DNA of 31,633 nucleotides from CAYZDV01 sp964477275 (GCA_964477275.1 CAYZDV010000006.1:1-31633); one strand, 5' to 3'; positions 8,465 through 16,080 are shown, numbered from the stretch's first letter. Program-made: numbers and translations. Notes: generated by a model not told the origin, from the sequence alone.

Positions 8465-8510
8465 TGCGATTTTGGATTCGGAACATCTTTCATGACAATC
8501 CACAATCGCA
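8465..8510. repeat. 14-bp-arm inverted repeat in receptor leader
   Basis: TGCGATTTTGGATT (8465-8478) is the reverse complement of AATCCACAATCGCA (8497-8510) with one mismatch, around an 18-base loop. It lies 114 bases upstream of the receptor start and lacks an adjoining T-run on either strand, which argues against a terminator. It may be an operator-like or RNA regulatory structure. Confidence 0.6.
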
Positions 8511-8725
8511 CTCAAACCCCATGCCTTGAATTGAAGTTATTTATGTGATTCTCACCTCCCCTTTTTTTATTCACTCTTTTATTCCGCTATTTCGCACTTA
8601 TTCGCCGTTGCGCTTATCTATTCCCTTTATTTTTATAATAGCAAATTACGTGCCAAAATAGATTAAAAGTTCGGACTTGTAAGTCGTTCATTATAAAAGA
8701 AAAAATTAAAATGCTGTTTACAGAA

Positions 8726-8771
8726 TTTGAATATAATCCATTTTTTTGGATTTCTATTCAAACATTTGAAT
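8726..8771. repeat. Nested AT-rich hairpin with alternative pairing (three TTTGAAT-type segments)
   Basis: TTTGAATA (8726-8733) pairs with TATTCAAA (8755-8762), enclosing an inner stem AATCCA/TGGATT around six T. The same ATTCAAA (8756-8762) can instead pair with TTTGAAT (8765-8771), giving a 16-base palindrome ATTCAAACATTTGAAT. The two folds are mutually exclusive. Confidence 0.5.
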
Positions 8772-8786
8772 TTCATATTCTTCGTT

Positions 8787-9014
8787 TTATTCCCTATTGC
8801 CGCTTTTTTTACCACATCCCCGGGCTCCCGGCTGTTGAGGAGAAGGATCGGCCATCCTGGTGAGATTCTTACCGGAGACCCTGTCGATGATTTTTATGTG
8901 CACGATGTAATTCCCCTGCGCCAGATCCCGCGATTCGGTTTCTCGCCGGACTCTGACCGGATGATGACCGTTTGTTTCACCGGCTTGGGCCGGCCGCTTA
9001 TTCGTTCTCCCCAC
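8787..9014 (-). pseudogene. Possible decayed coding fragment downstream of the antiporter
   Basis: The - strand frame is open from the antiporter stop through 8787. It contains a protein-like stretch, LAQGNYIVHIKIIDRVSGKN, reminiscent of the last beta strands of secreted domains (pattern LxxGxYxLxVxVxDxxSGK). After MADP the sequence loses protein character (PSPQQPGARGCGKK). No convincing start is present; the nominal one is a GTG at 9014 with no sensible N-terminus. It could be a remnant of a GWxTD-like or similar protein, or chance. Confidence 0.25.
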
Positions 9015-9049
9015 TCCTCCCTCCGTTTGGAATGATATCAGTCCAACAG

Positions 9050-11041
9050 CTACACATTGGATAAGTCCCTGCTGCCGAGGAAATGAAAGGCTTTCTCCAT
9101 ATCCTGATGGCTGGCAACAAGCACCAGGATATCCCCTTCTTCGATCCTGAAATCAGGGGAAGGGCTGGCAAAGGACTGATCGCTGCGGACCACGGCAATC
9201 ACCGTCGCTCCTGTCTTTTGCCTGAGGTCAAGCCCTCTCAGCGACTGCCCTGCTGCAGGAGAGTCTCTGAAAACAAAAAAGGTCTCGGCGGTCCCGGCCC
9301 GAAGGAGATCGGCGATTTTTTCCATCCACCTTCTCCTGGTTTTCGGAGCGCTCCGCAACATGCTGTAGCCCTCGCTCCTGATGACTTTGACCTGGGTATC
9401 GATGATGTTCCTGGGAACATGAAACTCCTCAAGCACCCGGGCAAAGATCTCGATCGACGTCTCGAACTCTTCGGGAATCACCTGATCAGCACCCAGCTTG
9501 TAGAGTTCATCGATTTCAGAGACGTATCGTGTTCGCACGATGATGTGAGCATCTCTGTTCATCTGTCGTGCCATTTTAACTCCCCTTTTTATCGACCCAG
9601 GATCAGAGATGGCAAACACGATGACTCTGGCTCGCTCGATGCCCGATGTTTCGAGTATTTCCCTGGTCGATGTATCCCCGAAGATGATCGGCTCCCCTCT
9701 CTTCAGGGCATTTTTAACGGTGTCAGGGTTGAGCTCGATGACGACGAAGGGAATGCCCGTCTCTTTCAAAACTCTGGCCAGATTCTGCCCGTTCAGCCCG
9801 TATCCGGCAATGACGACATGGTTCTTCAGAGCTCTGAATTTTTCCACGGTGGATTCATCGAGCCTGGCTTTCCACCTGAATAATTTCAGTGTTCTATCAG
9901 CAAGATATGGCGAGAAATGGATGAAAAAGGGAGTGGCCAGAATCGTCAGAATGGAAGAAGCAATGAATGCCTGAAAAATTTCCTCGGAAAGAAAACCGTT
10001 CGCCTTTCCCAGGTTGGCCAAAACAAAAGAAAGCTCACCAATCTGGACAAGACCCAGGCCGGTGATAAAGGCAATCCTGGCCGGATATTTCAAGATTCTT
10101 ACTGTAAAGAAGACAACCGCACACTTCAGGAAGAGAATCGAAAGGCTCAGGATGATGATGAACACCATCCCATCCCAGGCGACCTGAACGTTGAGCAGCA
10201 TGCCCACGGAAATAAAAAAAATGCTGCTGAAAAGATCCTTGAAGGGCATGATTTCAGAGGCCACCTGATGGCTGTATTCCGACTCGGAGATGATGATGCC
10301 GGCGATGAAGGCGCCGAGAGCGAATGACAGACCGAAAGAGAAGGTCAGAAGGGACATCCCCAGGCAGAGGAATAGAGTGGTGATGAGAAAGATCTCCCTG
10401 ACTCTGGATTTGACGATGACGTAAAGAATTTTCGGCATGAGGCGCTGGGCGAGAAAAACAACGGCTCCGATCACAAGACCGCTGAGCAAAAACCTGAGCA
10501 GTACAACTTTCAGAGAAATGGACAAAGACGCTCCGAGAATCGGCGTCATGACAATCATCGGAACAAGGCTTATATCCTGGAAGAGAGATATCCCCAGCGA
10601 AAGGCGGCCTTGCGGGGAGTCGAGCTCGCTTCGGTCCGAGTAAAGCTTCATGACGACCGCTGTGCTGCTGCAGGCTATGAGAAACCCGTAGAACACACTG
10701 GTGTTCCAAGGAACATGAAATACACTCAGGATTCCGGCCACAAGGAATATCGTCATGAGGACCTGGAGGCTTCCGCCTATCCAGAAGATCTTTTTAATCT
10801 GCTTCAGCTTCTTCAGCGAGAATTCAATCCCGATGGTGAAAAGGAGCATGACCACCCCGATTTCAGCCAGAGCATCAATGCTTTGAGCGTCCCTGATCAA
10901 CCGCAATCCCCAGGGTCCGATCAAAATCCCTGTGACCAGAAAGCCGACAACCGTCGGAATCTTCAACCTGTGGCTGATGAGAAAAACGGCGATGGAAGCA
11001 GCCAGGATGATGATCAATTCTCTGAGTATGGGAATATCCAT
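9050..11041 (-). CDS. Kef-type monovalent cation/proton antiporter with RCK (TrkA-N and TrkA-C) domains
   Basis: The protein is 663 residues from the ATG at 11041 (MDIPILRELIIILAAS), which is where this family normally begins. An in-frame TTG at 11071 would add ten residues, and neither start has a clear ribosome-binding site. About twelve hydrophobic segments fill 1-380. Motifs typical of the CPA2 group are VGFLVTGILIGP (about 32-43), LFQDISLVP (about 153-161) and GLGLVQIGELSFVLA (about 328-342). A cytoplasmic TrkA-N/RCK domain begins at HVVIAGYGLNGQNLARV (about 408; GxGxxG-type nucleotide-binding loop), with a TrkA-C domain at the C-terminus (about 575-655). It is expected to exchange K+ or Na+ for H+ at the inner membrane under nucleotide control. 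No ancillary KefF/G gene is nearby. Confidence 0.88.
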   Translation of the reverse strand: MDIPILRELIIILAASIAVFLISHRLKIPTVVGFLVTGILIGPWGLRLIRDAQSIDALAEIGVVMLLFTIGIEFSLKKLKQIKKIFWIGGSLQVLMTIFLVAGILSVFHVPWNTSVFYGFLIACSSTAVVMKLYSDRSELDSPQGRLSLGISLFQDISLVPMIVMTPILGASLSISLKVVLLRFLLSGLVIGAVVFLAQRLMPKILYVIVKSRVREIFLITTLFLCLGMSLLTFSFGLSFALGAFIAGIIISESEYSHQVASEIMPFKDLFSSIFFISVGMLLNVQVAWDGMVFIIILSLSILFLKCAVVFFTVRILKYPARIAFITGLGLVQIGELSFVLANLGKANGFLSEEIFQAFIASSILTILATPFFIHFSPYLADRTLKLFRWKARLDESTVEKFRALKNHVVIAGYGLNGQNLARVLKETGIPFVVIELNPDTVKNALKRGEPIIFGDTSTREILETSGIERARVIVFAISDPGSIKRGVKMARQMNRDAHIIVRTRYVSEIDELYKLGADQVIPEEFETSIEIFARVLEEFHVPRNIIDTQVKVIRSEGYSMLRSAPKTRRRWMEKIADLLRAGTAETFFVFRDSPAAGQSLRGLDLRQKTGATVIAVVRSDQSFASPSPDFRIEEGDILVLVASHQDMEKAFHFLGSRDLSNV

Positions 11042-11157
11042 CGCCGTCGATATTAACAGAAACACCAGCAACTCAGCAATCTGAAAAACGCTGCCGGAAC
11101 TTAACGCGCCCTGTTAACATTTATGAACGCAATAAATAAAGAGTTCTCTTCCATTTT

Positions 11158-11244
11158 GTGTGGGTTATTGAATGACGAAAATACACAGAAATGGCATCGC
11201 TCCCTTCAGATTTTTAACGCCATTCCCGTGTATTTTACCCACAC
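11158..11244. repeat. Large bulged inverted repeat
   Basis: The left arm is GTGTGGGT (11158-11165), a 12-base interruption, AAAATACAC (11178-11186), AGA, and AATGGC (11190-11195). The right arm is GCCATT (11219-11224), CCC, GTGTATTTT (11228-11236) and ACCCACAC (11237-11244). All 23 paired positions are Watson-Crick. The right arm is uninterrupted, so the 12 bases in the left arm look like an insertion. There is no T-run after the stem on either strand. It could be a small non-autonomous mobile element, a repetitive palindrome or a structured RNA. Confidence 0.7.
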
Positions 11245-11313
11245 TAAGCTGAAAGAGAATCAAATAAATTGACAACAGATGTGCGGCGATGAGGCCGCCC
11301 CTCAAGCCCCCGC

Positions 11314-11509
11314 AGCGGAGGGGGAACCGGCGGGAAAGAAATGGTTTACGGCACGGGAGGAAATGTGGCAGAATGGACTGTGGATGAGAATGGATGGGCA
11401 AATCTTCAGATCCGGCTCTGCCATTCCCACAGACGATTGCAGCCTTTCCACCGCGCCAGCTGGCGAGCGGTTGCCGGAAAAAAAGAATCTTGGGAGCAGT
11501 CAAGCCTAA
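11314..11509 (+). pseudogene. Frameshifted fragment resembling the C-terminal part of a SUMF1/formylglycine-generating-enzyme-like domain
   Basis: One frame reads KEMVYGTGGNVAEWTVDENG (11332-11391). The GNVAEW core (11359-11376) is a hallmark of SUMF1/FGE-sulfatase domains. Shifting frame near 11392-11400 gives DGQIFRSGSAIPTDDCS, resembling the usual following RGGS-type strand. Neither frame has a convincing start or the full family length (about 200-250 residues), so this is a decayed remnant rather than a gene. The motif is short, so chance or another origin remains possible. Confidence 0.45.
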
Positions 11510-11561
11510 AATGCTGAAACTCAAAGCTTCATTTCTCTGACGCAGGGGTGAAGTTCTTCAA

Positions 11562-13004
11562 ATGAAAAAAATTCAGGCTGATTTTCGGGACAGGGAATTC
11601 TTCATCCAGCGTTTTGGCCCGGATGTCTATGCCGTGGGAGGCTTTGTCCGTGACCGGATCAGAGGAATCCCTTCCGATGATGTCGACATTCTCATCACCC
11701 GCCACAGCGTGGAGGCGATCGTTAAAAAAATCGAGCCTCACGGGAAGGTGGACCTGGTCGGAAAGAGCTTTGGCGTCATCAAGTTCACTGTCGACAGGAA
11801 GACCTATGACATCGCGCTGCCCCGGAAGGATATCCCCAGAGGAGCAGGAACCAAGGGCCATAAAGACTTCATCATCTCCTCAGACCCTGATCTTCCCATC
11901 GAGAAAGACCTGGAAAGGCGCGATTTCCGCTGCAACAGCATCGCCCTCCGGCTCATCGATGGCCTGCTCATCGACCCTCTTCAGGGGACAAAAGACATTC
12001 AAGAAAAGATGATCCGGCTGACCAACCCCGGGGCTTTTCCAGATGACCCGCTGCGGGTGCTCCGGGCGGCGCGCTTCGCCTCCCTCCTTGAATACGGCAT
12101 CGAGCCGGACATCTACGAAGCCGCCTGGGAGATCGACCTGACCGGCCTGAGCGTGGAAAGGGTCAACGAGGAGCTGTTCAAAATCCTCCTCCTCTCCCCT
12201 GCTCCTTCTCGGGGCCTCCAGGAGCTGCACAAGCTGTGTGTGCTCCCCCAGCTTTTCCCCGAACTGGATAAACTCACCCTCTCCATCCAGGATGCCGTCT
12301 TCCACCCTGAGAAAGACGAATACGGCCACCACACGGTCTGGCATCACACCGCGATCACCGTGGACCAGGCAAAGAGGCTGGCCGGGCTGGCCGGGCTGGC
12401 CCAGGAGAAAAAGCTCGCCCTCCTTCTCGCCGCCCTTTACCATGATGTGGGGAAGCCGGCCGCAGCCAGGTGGGAGTACAAGAGAGGGAGGATGGTCATC
12501 ACCAGCAACCGCCATGATGTTTTCAGCGAGAAGATCGCCAGGAAAATCCTCAACCGGTTCAGAATCTTCTCCTGGAATGGTTATAGCCTGAGAAAAACGG
12601 TTCTCTCCCTTATCAAATGTCACCATCGGGCCTCCGAACTCTGGGCCAACAGGGAAGTGGTGACCAAGAAAGCGTTCAACCGCCTTGCCGCCGACATCAA
12701 CGGCGAGATCGAGCTGTTGATCTTCCTCGATGCCGCTGACCGGGCAGGAAGGACGGAGACTCCGGTCAAGGGACTGGACACGGAAGCCCGATGGCTGCTC
12801 CGAAAATTCAGGGAACTCAAGGTGAGCAAGGAGTCCATCCAGCCGATGATCATGGGGAGGGACCTGCTCAAAATGGGTGTTCCGCCCGGACCGGAGATGG
12901 GAAAAATCCTCAAAAAATTGTACCGCATGCAGCTGGATAACGAATTCGAGACCAAAAAAGACGGCCTTCGCCAGGCCAGAAAAATCATCAGAAAGGAGCG
13001 CTGA
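11562..13004 (+). CDS. cca: CCA-adding enzyme / poly(A) polymerase family tRNA nucleotidyltransferase with HD domain
   Basis: The protein is 480 residues, with a GGGGTGAAG Shine-Dalgarno-like stretch before the ATG. The class II nucleotidyltransferase head is clear: VYAVGGFVRD (22-31) and SDDVDILI (38-45) with catalytic Asp40 and Asp42, followed by ERRDFRCNSIALRLIDG (118-134) and the RNA/nucleotide-binding region DDPLRVLRAARFASLLEYGI (161-180). A metal-dependent HD phosphohydrolase domain follows (HHTVWHH at 256-262, ALYHDVGKP at 291-299). It matures or repairs the tRNA 3' CCA end in the cytoplasm. Whether it adds CCA or only part of it cannot be decided from sequence alone. The stop overlaps the galE start (TGATG). 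Codons 272-280 contain a 9-base tandem repeat encoding Leu-Ala-Gly units. Confidence 0.88.
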   Translation: MKKIQADFRDREFFIQRFGPDVYAVGGFVRDRIRGIPSDDVDILITRHSVEAIVKKIEPHGKVDLVGKSFGVIKFTVDRKTYDIALPRKDIPRGAGTKGHKDFIISSDPDLPIEKDLERRDFRCNSIALRLIDGLLIDPLQGTKDIQEKMIRLTNPGAFPDDPLRVLRAARFASLLEYGIEPDIYEAAWEIDLTGLSVERVNEELFKILLLSPAPSRGLQELHKLCVLPQLFPELDKLTLSIQDAVFHPEKDEYGHHTVWHHTAITVDQAKRLAGLAGLAQEKKLALLLAALYHDVGKPAAARWEYKRGRMVITSNRHDVFSEKIARKILNRFRIFSWNGYSLRKTVLSLIKCHHRASELWANREVVTKKAFNRLAADINGEIELLIFLDAADRAGRTETPVKGLDTEARWLLRKFRELKVSKESIQPMIMGRDLLKMGVPPGPEMGKILKKLYRMQLDNEFETKKDGLRQARKIIRKER

Positions 13005-13987
13005 TGCGCATACTGGTGGCCGGAGGAGCCGGATACATCGGCTCCCACACCGTCAAGGAACTGCTCAGAGAGGGCTATGAGGTTGTCATCTTTGACAATT
13101 TCTCCACCGGAAAAAAGGAGCTGGTCGTCGGCGGAAAGGTGGTGACCGGCGACCTTTTGGAGAAAAAAGCGGTCAGAAAGGTCGTCGGCTCCCTTAAGTT
13201 TGAGGCTGTCCTTCACTTCGCTTCCCTTATCCAGGTTGGAGAATCCTACCTGAATCCCGGAAAATACTACACCCATAACATCATCAGCAGCTTGAACCTT
13301 CTGGAGGCGATGCGGGAGGCGGGAATCGAGAACTTCGTCTTCTCTTCCAGCGCTGCTGTCTACGGCGAGCCCGGTCAGATTCCGATCCCGGAGAGCCATC
13401 CTTTGAATCCGGTCAATCCCTACGGACAGACGAAGGCCATCGTCGAGAAAATCCTCGAGGATTACCAGAGGGCTTATGGGCTGAAGTTCATTTCCCTCCG
13501 CTATTTCAACGCGGCCGGCGCTGACCCGGAAGGCCAGCTCGGGGAGATGCACGAGCCGGAAACTCACCTCATCCCCAACCTCCTGCTCTTTCTGCTTGGC
13601 CAGAAAACGAACTTCGCGCTTTATGGCACCGATTTTCCGACTCCGGACGGGACCGCGGTCAGGGACTACATCCACGTCACCGACCTGGCCAGAGCCCATG
13701 TGCTTGCCCTGAAAAAGCTCCTCTCCTCTTCACGGAGCGAGCTCATCAACCTGGGCACGAACCGGGGATATTCTGTCTTAGAGATCATCCGGAAAACAGA
13801 GGAAGTCACCGGCCAGAAGGTCCATTACAGAGAAAAGTCCCGGAGAAAAGGCGACGTTCCGGTGCTCCTCGCTTCCAGGGAAAAGGCAGAGACGATCCTC
13901 GGCTGGAAGCTCTCACACTCCGATATCGAGACCATCATCGAAACAGCCTGGAACTGGCACCGGAAGCAAGCCGCAAAAAGAGCTTGA
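13004..13987 (+). CDS. galE: UDP-glucose 4-epimerase
   Basis: This 327-residue protein is an extended short-chain dehydrogenase/reductase. The NAD-binding GGAGYIG motif is at 7-13, DNFSTG at 31-36, a Ser-rich catalytic strand FVFSSSAAVYG at 111-121, and the Tyr-Lys pair in YGQTK at 140-144. SLRYFNAAGADP and the C-terminal DYIHVTDLARAH segment are typical of GalE. It interconverts UDP-glucose and UDP-galactose, feeding surface polysaccharide or galactose metabolism in the cytoplasm. Its ATG shares one base with the upstream stop, so the pair is probably co-transcribed despite unrelated functions. Length is close to the usual 330-340. Related epimerases acting on other UDP-sugars cannot be excluded. 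Confidence 0.9.
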   Translation: MRILVAGGAGYIGSHTVKELLREGYEVVIFDNFSTGKKELVVGGKVVTGDLLEKKAVRKVVGSLKFEAVLHFASLIQVGESYLNPGKYYTHNIISSLNLLEAMREAGIENFVFSSSAAVYGEPGQIPIPESHPLNPVNPYGQTKAIVEKILEDYQRAYGLKFISLRYFNAAGADPEGQLGEMHEPETHLIPNLLLFLLGQKTNFALYGTDFPTPDGTAVRDYIHVTDLARAHVLALKKLLSSSRSELINLGTNRGYSVLEIIRKTEEVTGQKVHYREKSRRKGDVPVLLASREKAETILGWKLSHSDIETIIETAWNWHRKQAAKRA

Positions 13988-14161
13988 AATCAGGGAAAAC
14001 CCATCCTCCTTCCGGGTGAGAAGGAAAAGACGAAAAATCACTCCAGAAATCATCTCTAAGGGCGATTTACATATCTGGCGCTTTTTGTTTAACATATGAT
14101 TTCACGTTTCCAAATCCGCGATGGCAGAAAGGTCGAAAAAGAAATGATTTTCACCAGGAAT

Positions 14162-14191
14162 TTGACGAAAAAGCGCCAAAAATGTTATAAA
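14162..14191 (+). promoter_or_regulatory. Sigma70-type promoter of the lytic transglycosylase gene
   Basis: TTGACG (14162-14167; 5 of 6) and TATAAA (14186-14191; 5 of 6) are separated by 18 bases. Transcription would start near 14198, leaving only about 14 bases before the TTG start, just enough for the AGGAG ribosome-binding site at 14203-14207. Confidence 0.6.
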
Positions 14192-14211
14192 GGTCCTCTG
14201 GCAGGAGAAAA

Positions 14212-16020
14212 TTGAGAAGACACACATTCTGCACCGCTGCCCTCGCTTTTTGCTTCGCTTGCCTCTGTTCCTGTTCTCTTTTTCAAAAATCAGCCGCTCC
14301 TCCACCCGGCCATCCCCTGAGTGGCACGCAGACACAGACCGCTCAGGCGGTTCCGTCTGAGGAGAAAATGCAGAGCTTCGAGCCGGACAAAGATCAGACA
14401 GGCGCAGAACTTCTCTCCCCGGAGAGCCTGGAGGCACAGCTGTCGCTCGAGGAGCAAGAGAAAGAGGATAAGGTAGGCGCCGGCGCTGTTCTCGAAGAAG
14501 CGCTGTATGCCCTGCAGGATTCCAGGCTGGCCTGGGAAAAGGGGGATTTCGACACCTCCCTTGCCGCTCTGGATAATGCCTACAGTTTGCTTATCAAGCT
14601 TGACCTCCCTCATGACTCCCCTCACATCCAGGAGAAAAACGAGCTGCGGCTGCTGATTGCCCAGCGGATTCAGGAACTCTATGCTTCCCAGATGACGGCC
14701 GTGGGAAACAACCACCAGTACATCCCTCTGGTGGAGAACCAGCATGTGCTCAATGAGATCGCCATCTTTCAAACAAGAGAGAGGGAGTTCTTTGAGCAAG
14801 CGTATCAGCGCTCCGGCCGCTACCGGAAGTTTATCCTCGAAGAGTTGAAAAAAGCCGGGCTGCCTGAGGAGCTATCCTGGCTTCCGGTCATTGAAAGCTG
14901 GTTTAATCCCAGAGCCTACTCCAGAGCAAGGGCGGCCGGTCTCTGGCAGTTCATCGCTTCCACCGGACACCGCTTCGGCCTCAACAGAGACCGCTATATC
15001 GACGAGAGAATGGACCCGCTCAAATCCACACGGGCCGCTCTGAAATACTTGAACGAGCTTCACTCCCACTTCGGCGACTGGTGCACTGCTCTGGCCTCTT
15101 ACAACTGCGGAGAGTATAAGGTCAAAAGGGTCATCAGCTCCCAGCGCATCGACTATTTCGACAGCTTCTGGGACCTTTATCTTATGCTCCCCCGGGAGAC
15201 GGCTCGCTTCGTTCCCCGTTTCATTGCCACCCTGCTCATCGTCAACAACCCTGAAAAATACGGTTTTGCCCTGCCCGAACCTGACCCGCCCCTGGAGTAC
15301 GAAACGATTTCCATCGACAAGCCCGTCAACCTAAGTGTCCTTTCCCGGGCTCTCGGTCTTGAGGCCGGAGAGCTGGCAGCCCTCAACCCCGAACTCCGCC
15401 ACAAATCCACGCCGGAGCACGAATACGACCTGAGAGTTCCGGTTGGCTGCGGCGAAAAAACTCTTGCCGCTGTTTATTCCCTCAACCGTTACATTCCTCC
15501 GGAAGCTTCCTACATCCTCCATTATGTCAGGAGAGGAGAAACCCTTTCGGAAATCGCCCGGCGCTACGGCACCACCGTCTCTGCCATCGCCCGCTTGAAC
15601 CTGATCCAAAAGGTTCACCTTATCAACCCAGGACAGGCGCTCAGGATTCCATCTGGAGGGTCAAGAACCTCCGCTCCTCTTTCTTCTCCCGAGCTCGTCA
15701 AAGAAGGAGAAAAGCTCGTCTACGTTGTCCGCCGGGGTGATAACCTCTACAAGATCGCCAGCGCCTTCAACACCACCGTCGATAAGATCAAAGACGAGAA
15801 CAGCCTGCAAAGCGATGTCTTGACTGTCGGCCAGAAGATTGTGATTCAATCCGGGATACCGGAGGGAGCCATTCCGTATTCGGTGCGATCCGGAGATACA
15901 CCCTTTGAGATTGCTCGCCGCCACGGCATGAACCTCAACCTGCTTCTGGCCCTCAACGGACTCAGTTACAGGTCAAAAATCTACCCCGGCCAGGAGCTGT
16001 GGGTGATTCCCAGTAAATAG
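14212..16020 (+). CDS. mltD: MltD-like membrane-bound lytic murein transglycosylase with three LysM repeats
   Basis: The protein is 602 residues. The start is TTG, chosen because AGGAG lies 4 bases upstream and it opens a signal sequence (MRRHTFCTAALAFCFACLCSC); LCSC at 18-21 is a plausible lipobox with Cys21 lipidated. The SLT/goose-lysozyme-type domain covers about 205-330, with the catalytic Glu in LPVIESWFNP (Glu228), then AAGLWQFIASTGHRFGL and ALASYNCGEYKV. Three LysM peptidoglycan-binding repeats end the protein (about 437-482 YVRRGETLSEIARRYG, 501-547 YVVRRGDNLYKIASAF, 555-600 YSVRSGDTPFEIARRHG). It cleaves peptidoglycan to 1,6-anhydro products during wall remodelling. It has its own promoter and converges on rplQ. 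Confidence 0.9.
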   Translation: MRRHTFCTAALAFCFACLCSCSLFQKSAAPPPGHPLSGTQTQTAQAVPSEEKMQSFEPDKDQTGAELLSPESLEAQLSLEEQEKEDKVGAGAVLEEALYALQDSRLAWEKGDFDTSLAALDNAYSLLIKLDLPHDSPHIQEKNELRLLIAQRIQELYASQMTAVGNNHQYIPLVENQHVLNEIAIFQTREREFFEQAYQRSGRYRKFILEELKKAGLPEELSWLPVIESWFNPRAYSRARAAGLWQFIASTGHRFGLNRDRYIDERMDPLKSTRAALKYLNELHSHFGDWCTALASYNCGEYKVKRVISSQRIDYFDSFWDLYLMLPRETARFVPRFIATLLIVNNPEKYGFALPEPDPPLEYETISIDKPVNLSVLSRALGLEAGELAALNPELRHKSTPEHEYDLRVPVGCGEKTLAAVYSLNRYIPPEASYILHYVRRGETLSEIARRYGTTVSAIARLNLIQKVHLINPGQALRIPSGGSRTSAPLSSPELVKEGEKLVYVVRRGDNLYKIASAFNTTVDKIKDENSLQSDVLTVGQKIVIQSGIPEGAIPYSVRSGDTPFEIARRHGMNLNLLLALNGLSYRSKIYPGQELWVIPSK

Positions 16021-16058
16021 ACGCCCTTCCCCCTTTTTGGCATCTCAATCACGATCCC

Positions 16059-16080
16059 AAAAAAGACTCTCGGTCAGTCT
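16059..16080 (-). terminator. Probable terminator at the end of the ribosomal cluster
   Basis: Read on the - strand, AGACT, a 7-base loop, AGTCT and then TTTTTT begin inside the rplQ stop codon. The stem has only five pairs, so strength is uncertain, but the T-run and position after the last gene fit an intrinsic terminator. Confidence 0.45.

Larger units (their letters stand above)
8352..9049. other. Long structured, AT-rich intergenic region upstream of the receptor gene
   Basis: This is roughly 700 bases between the antiporter stop and the receptor start. No clear full gene is present. It contains, from the receptor outward: a short GC hairpin (8376-8395), a possible leader ORF, a 14-bp-arm inverted repeat (8465-8510), a G-rich tract on the - strand (about 8558-8570), a TTTATAATAGCA sequence (8632-8643), a small palindrome GACTTGTAAGTC (8674-8685), a nested AT hairpin (8726-8771) and a possible decayed coding fragment (8787-9014). 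No promoter of good consensus could be assigned to the receptor. Confidence 0.6.
11042..11561. other. Intergenic region between antiporter and tRNA nucleotidyltransferase genes
   Basis: These 520 bases between divergent genes contain no intact gene. They hold an 87-base inverted repeat (11158-11244) and a frameshifted SUMF1-like fragment (11314-11509). A short - strand ORF across the inverted repeat (11165-11524) looks non-protein-like. No high-quality promoter was found for either flanking gene. Confidence 0.6.

Noticed and set aside
8621..8660. TATTATAAAA on the - strand as a receptor promoter -10
   Set aside because: No acceptable -35 at 16-18 bases; the nearest TTGGCA is only 10 bases away.
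11165..11524. 119-codon - strand ORF across the inverted repeat
   Set aside because: It is read through a repeat and through the antisense of the SUMF1-like fragment; no start signal or domain.
12620..13699. 359-codon - strand ORF opposite cca and galE
   Set aside because: It runs antisense through two clear genes and has no recognisable domain.
14058..14086. Possible terminator after galE (AAGGGCG/CGCTTTT with T-run)
   Set aside because: The stem has only seven pairs with two G-T wobbles and a 14-base loop, so it is too weak to call.
16033..16063. CTTTTTGG ... CCAAAAAAG inverted repeat after mltD as a + strand terminator
   Set aside because: It is AT-rich with a long loop and no T-run after the right arm on the + strand.
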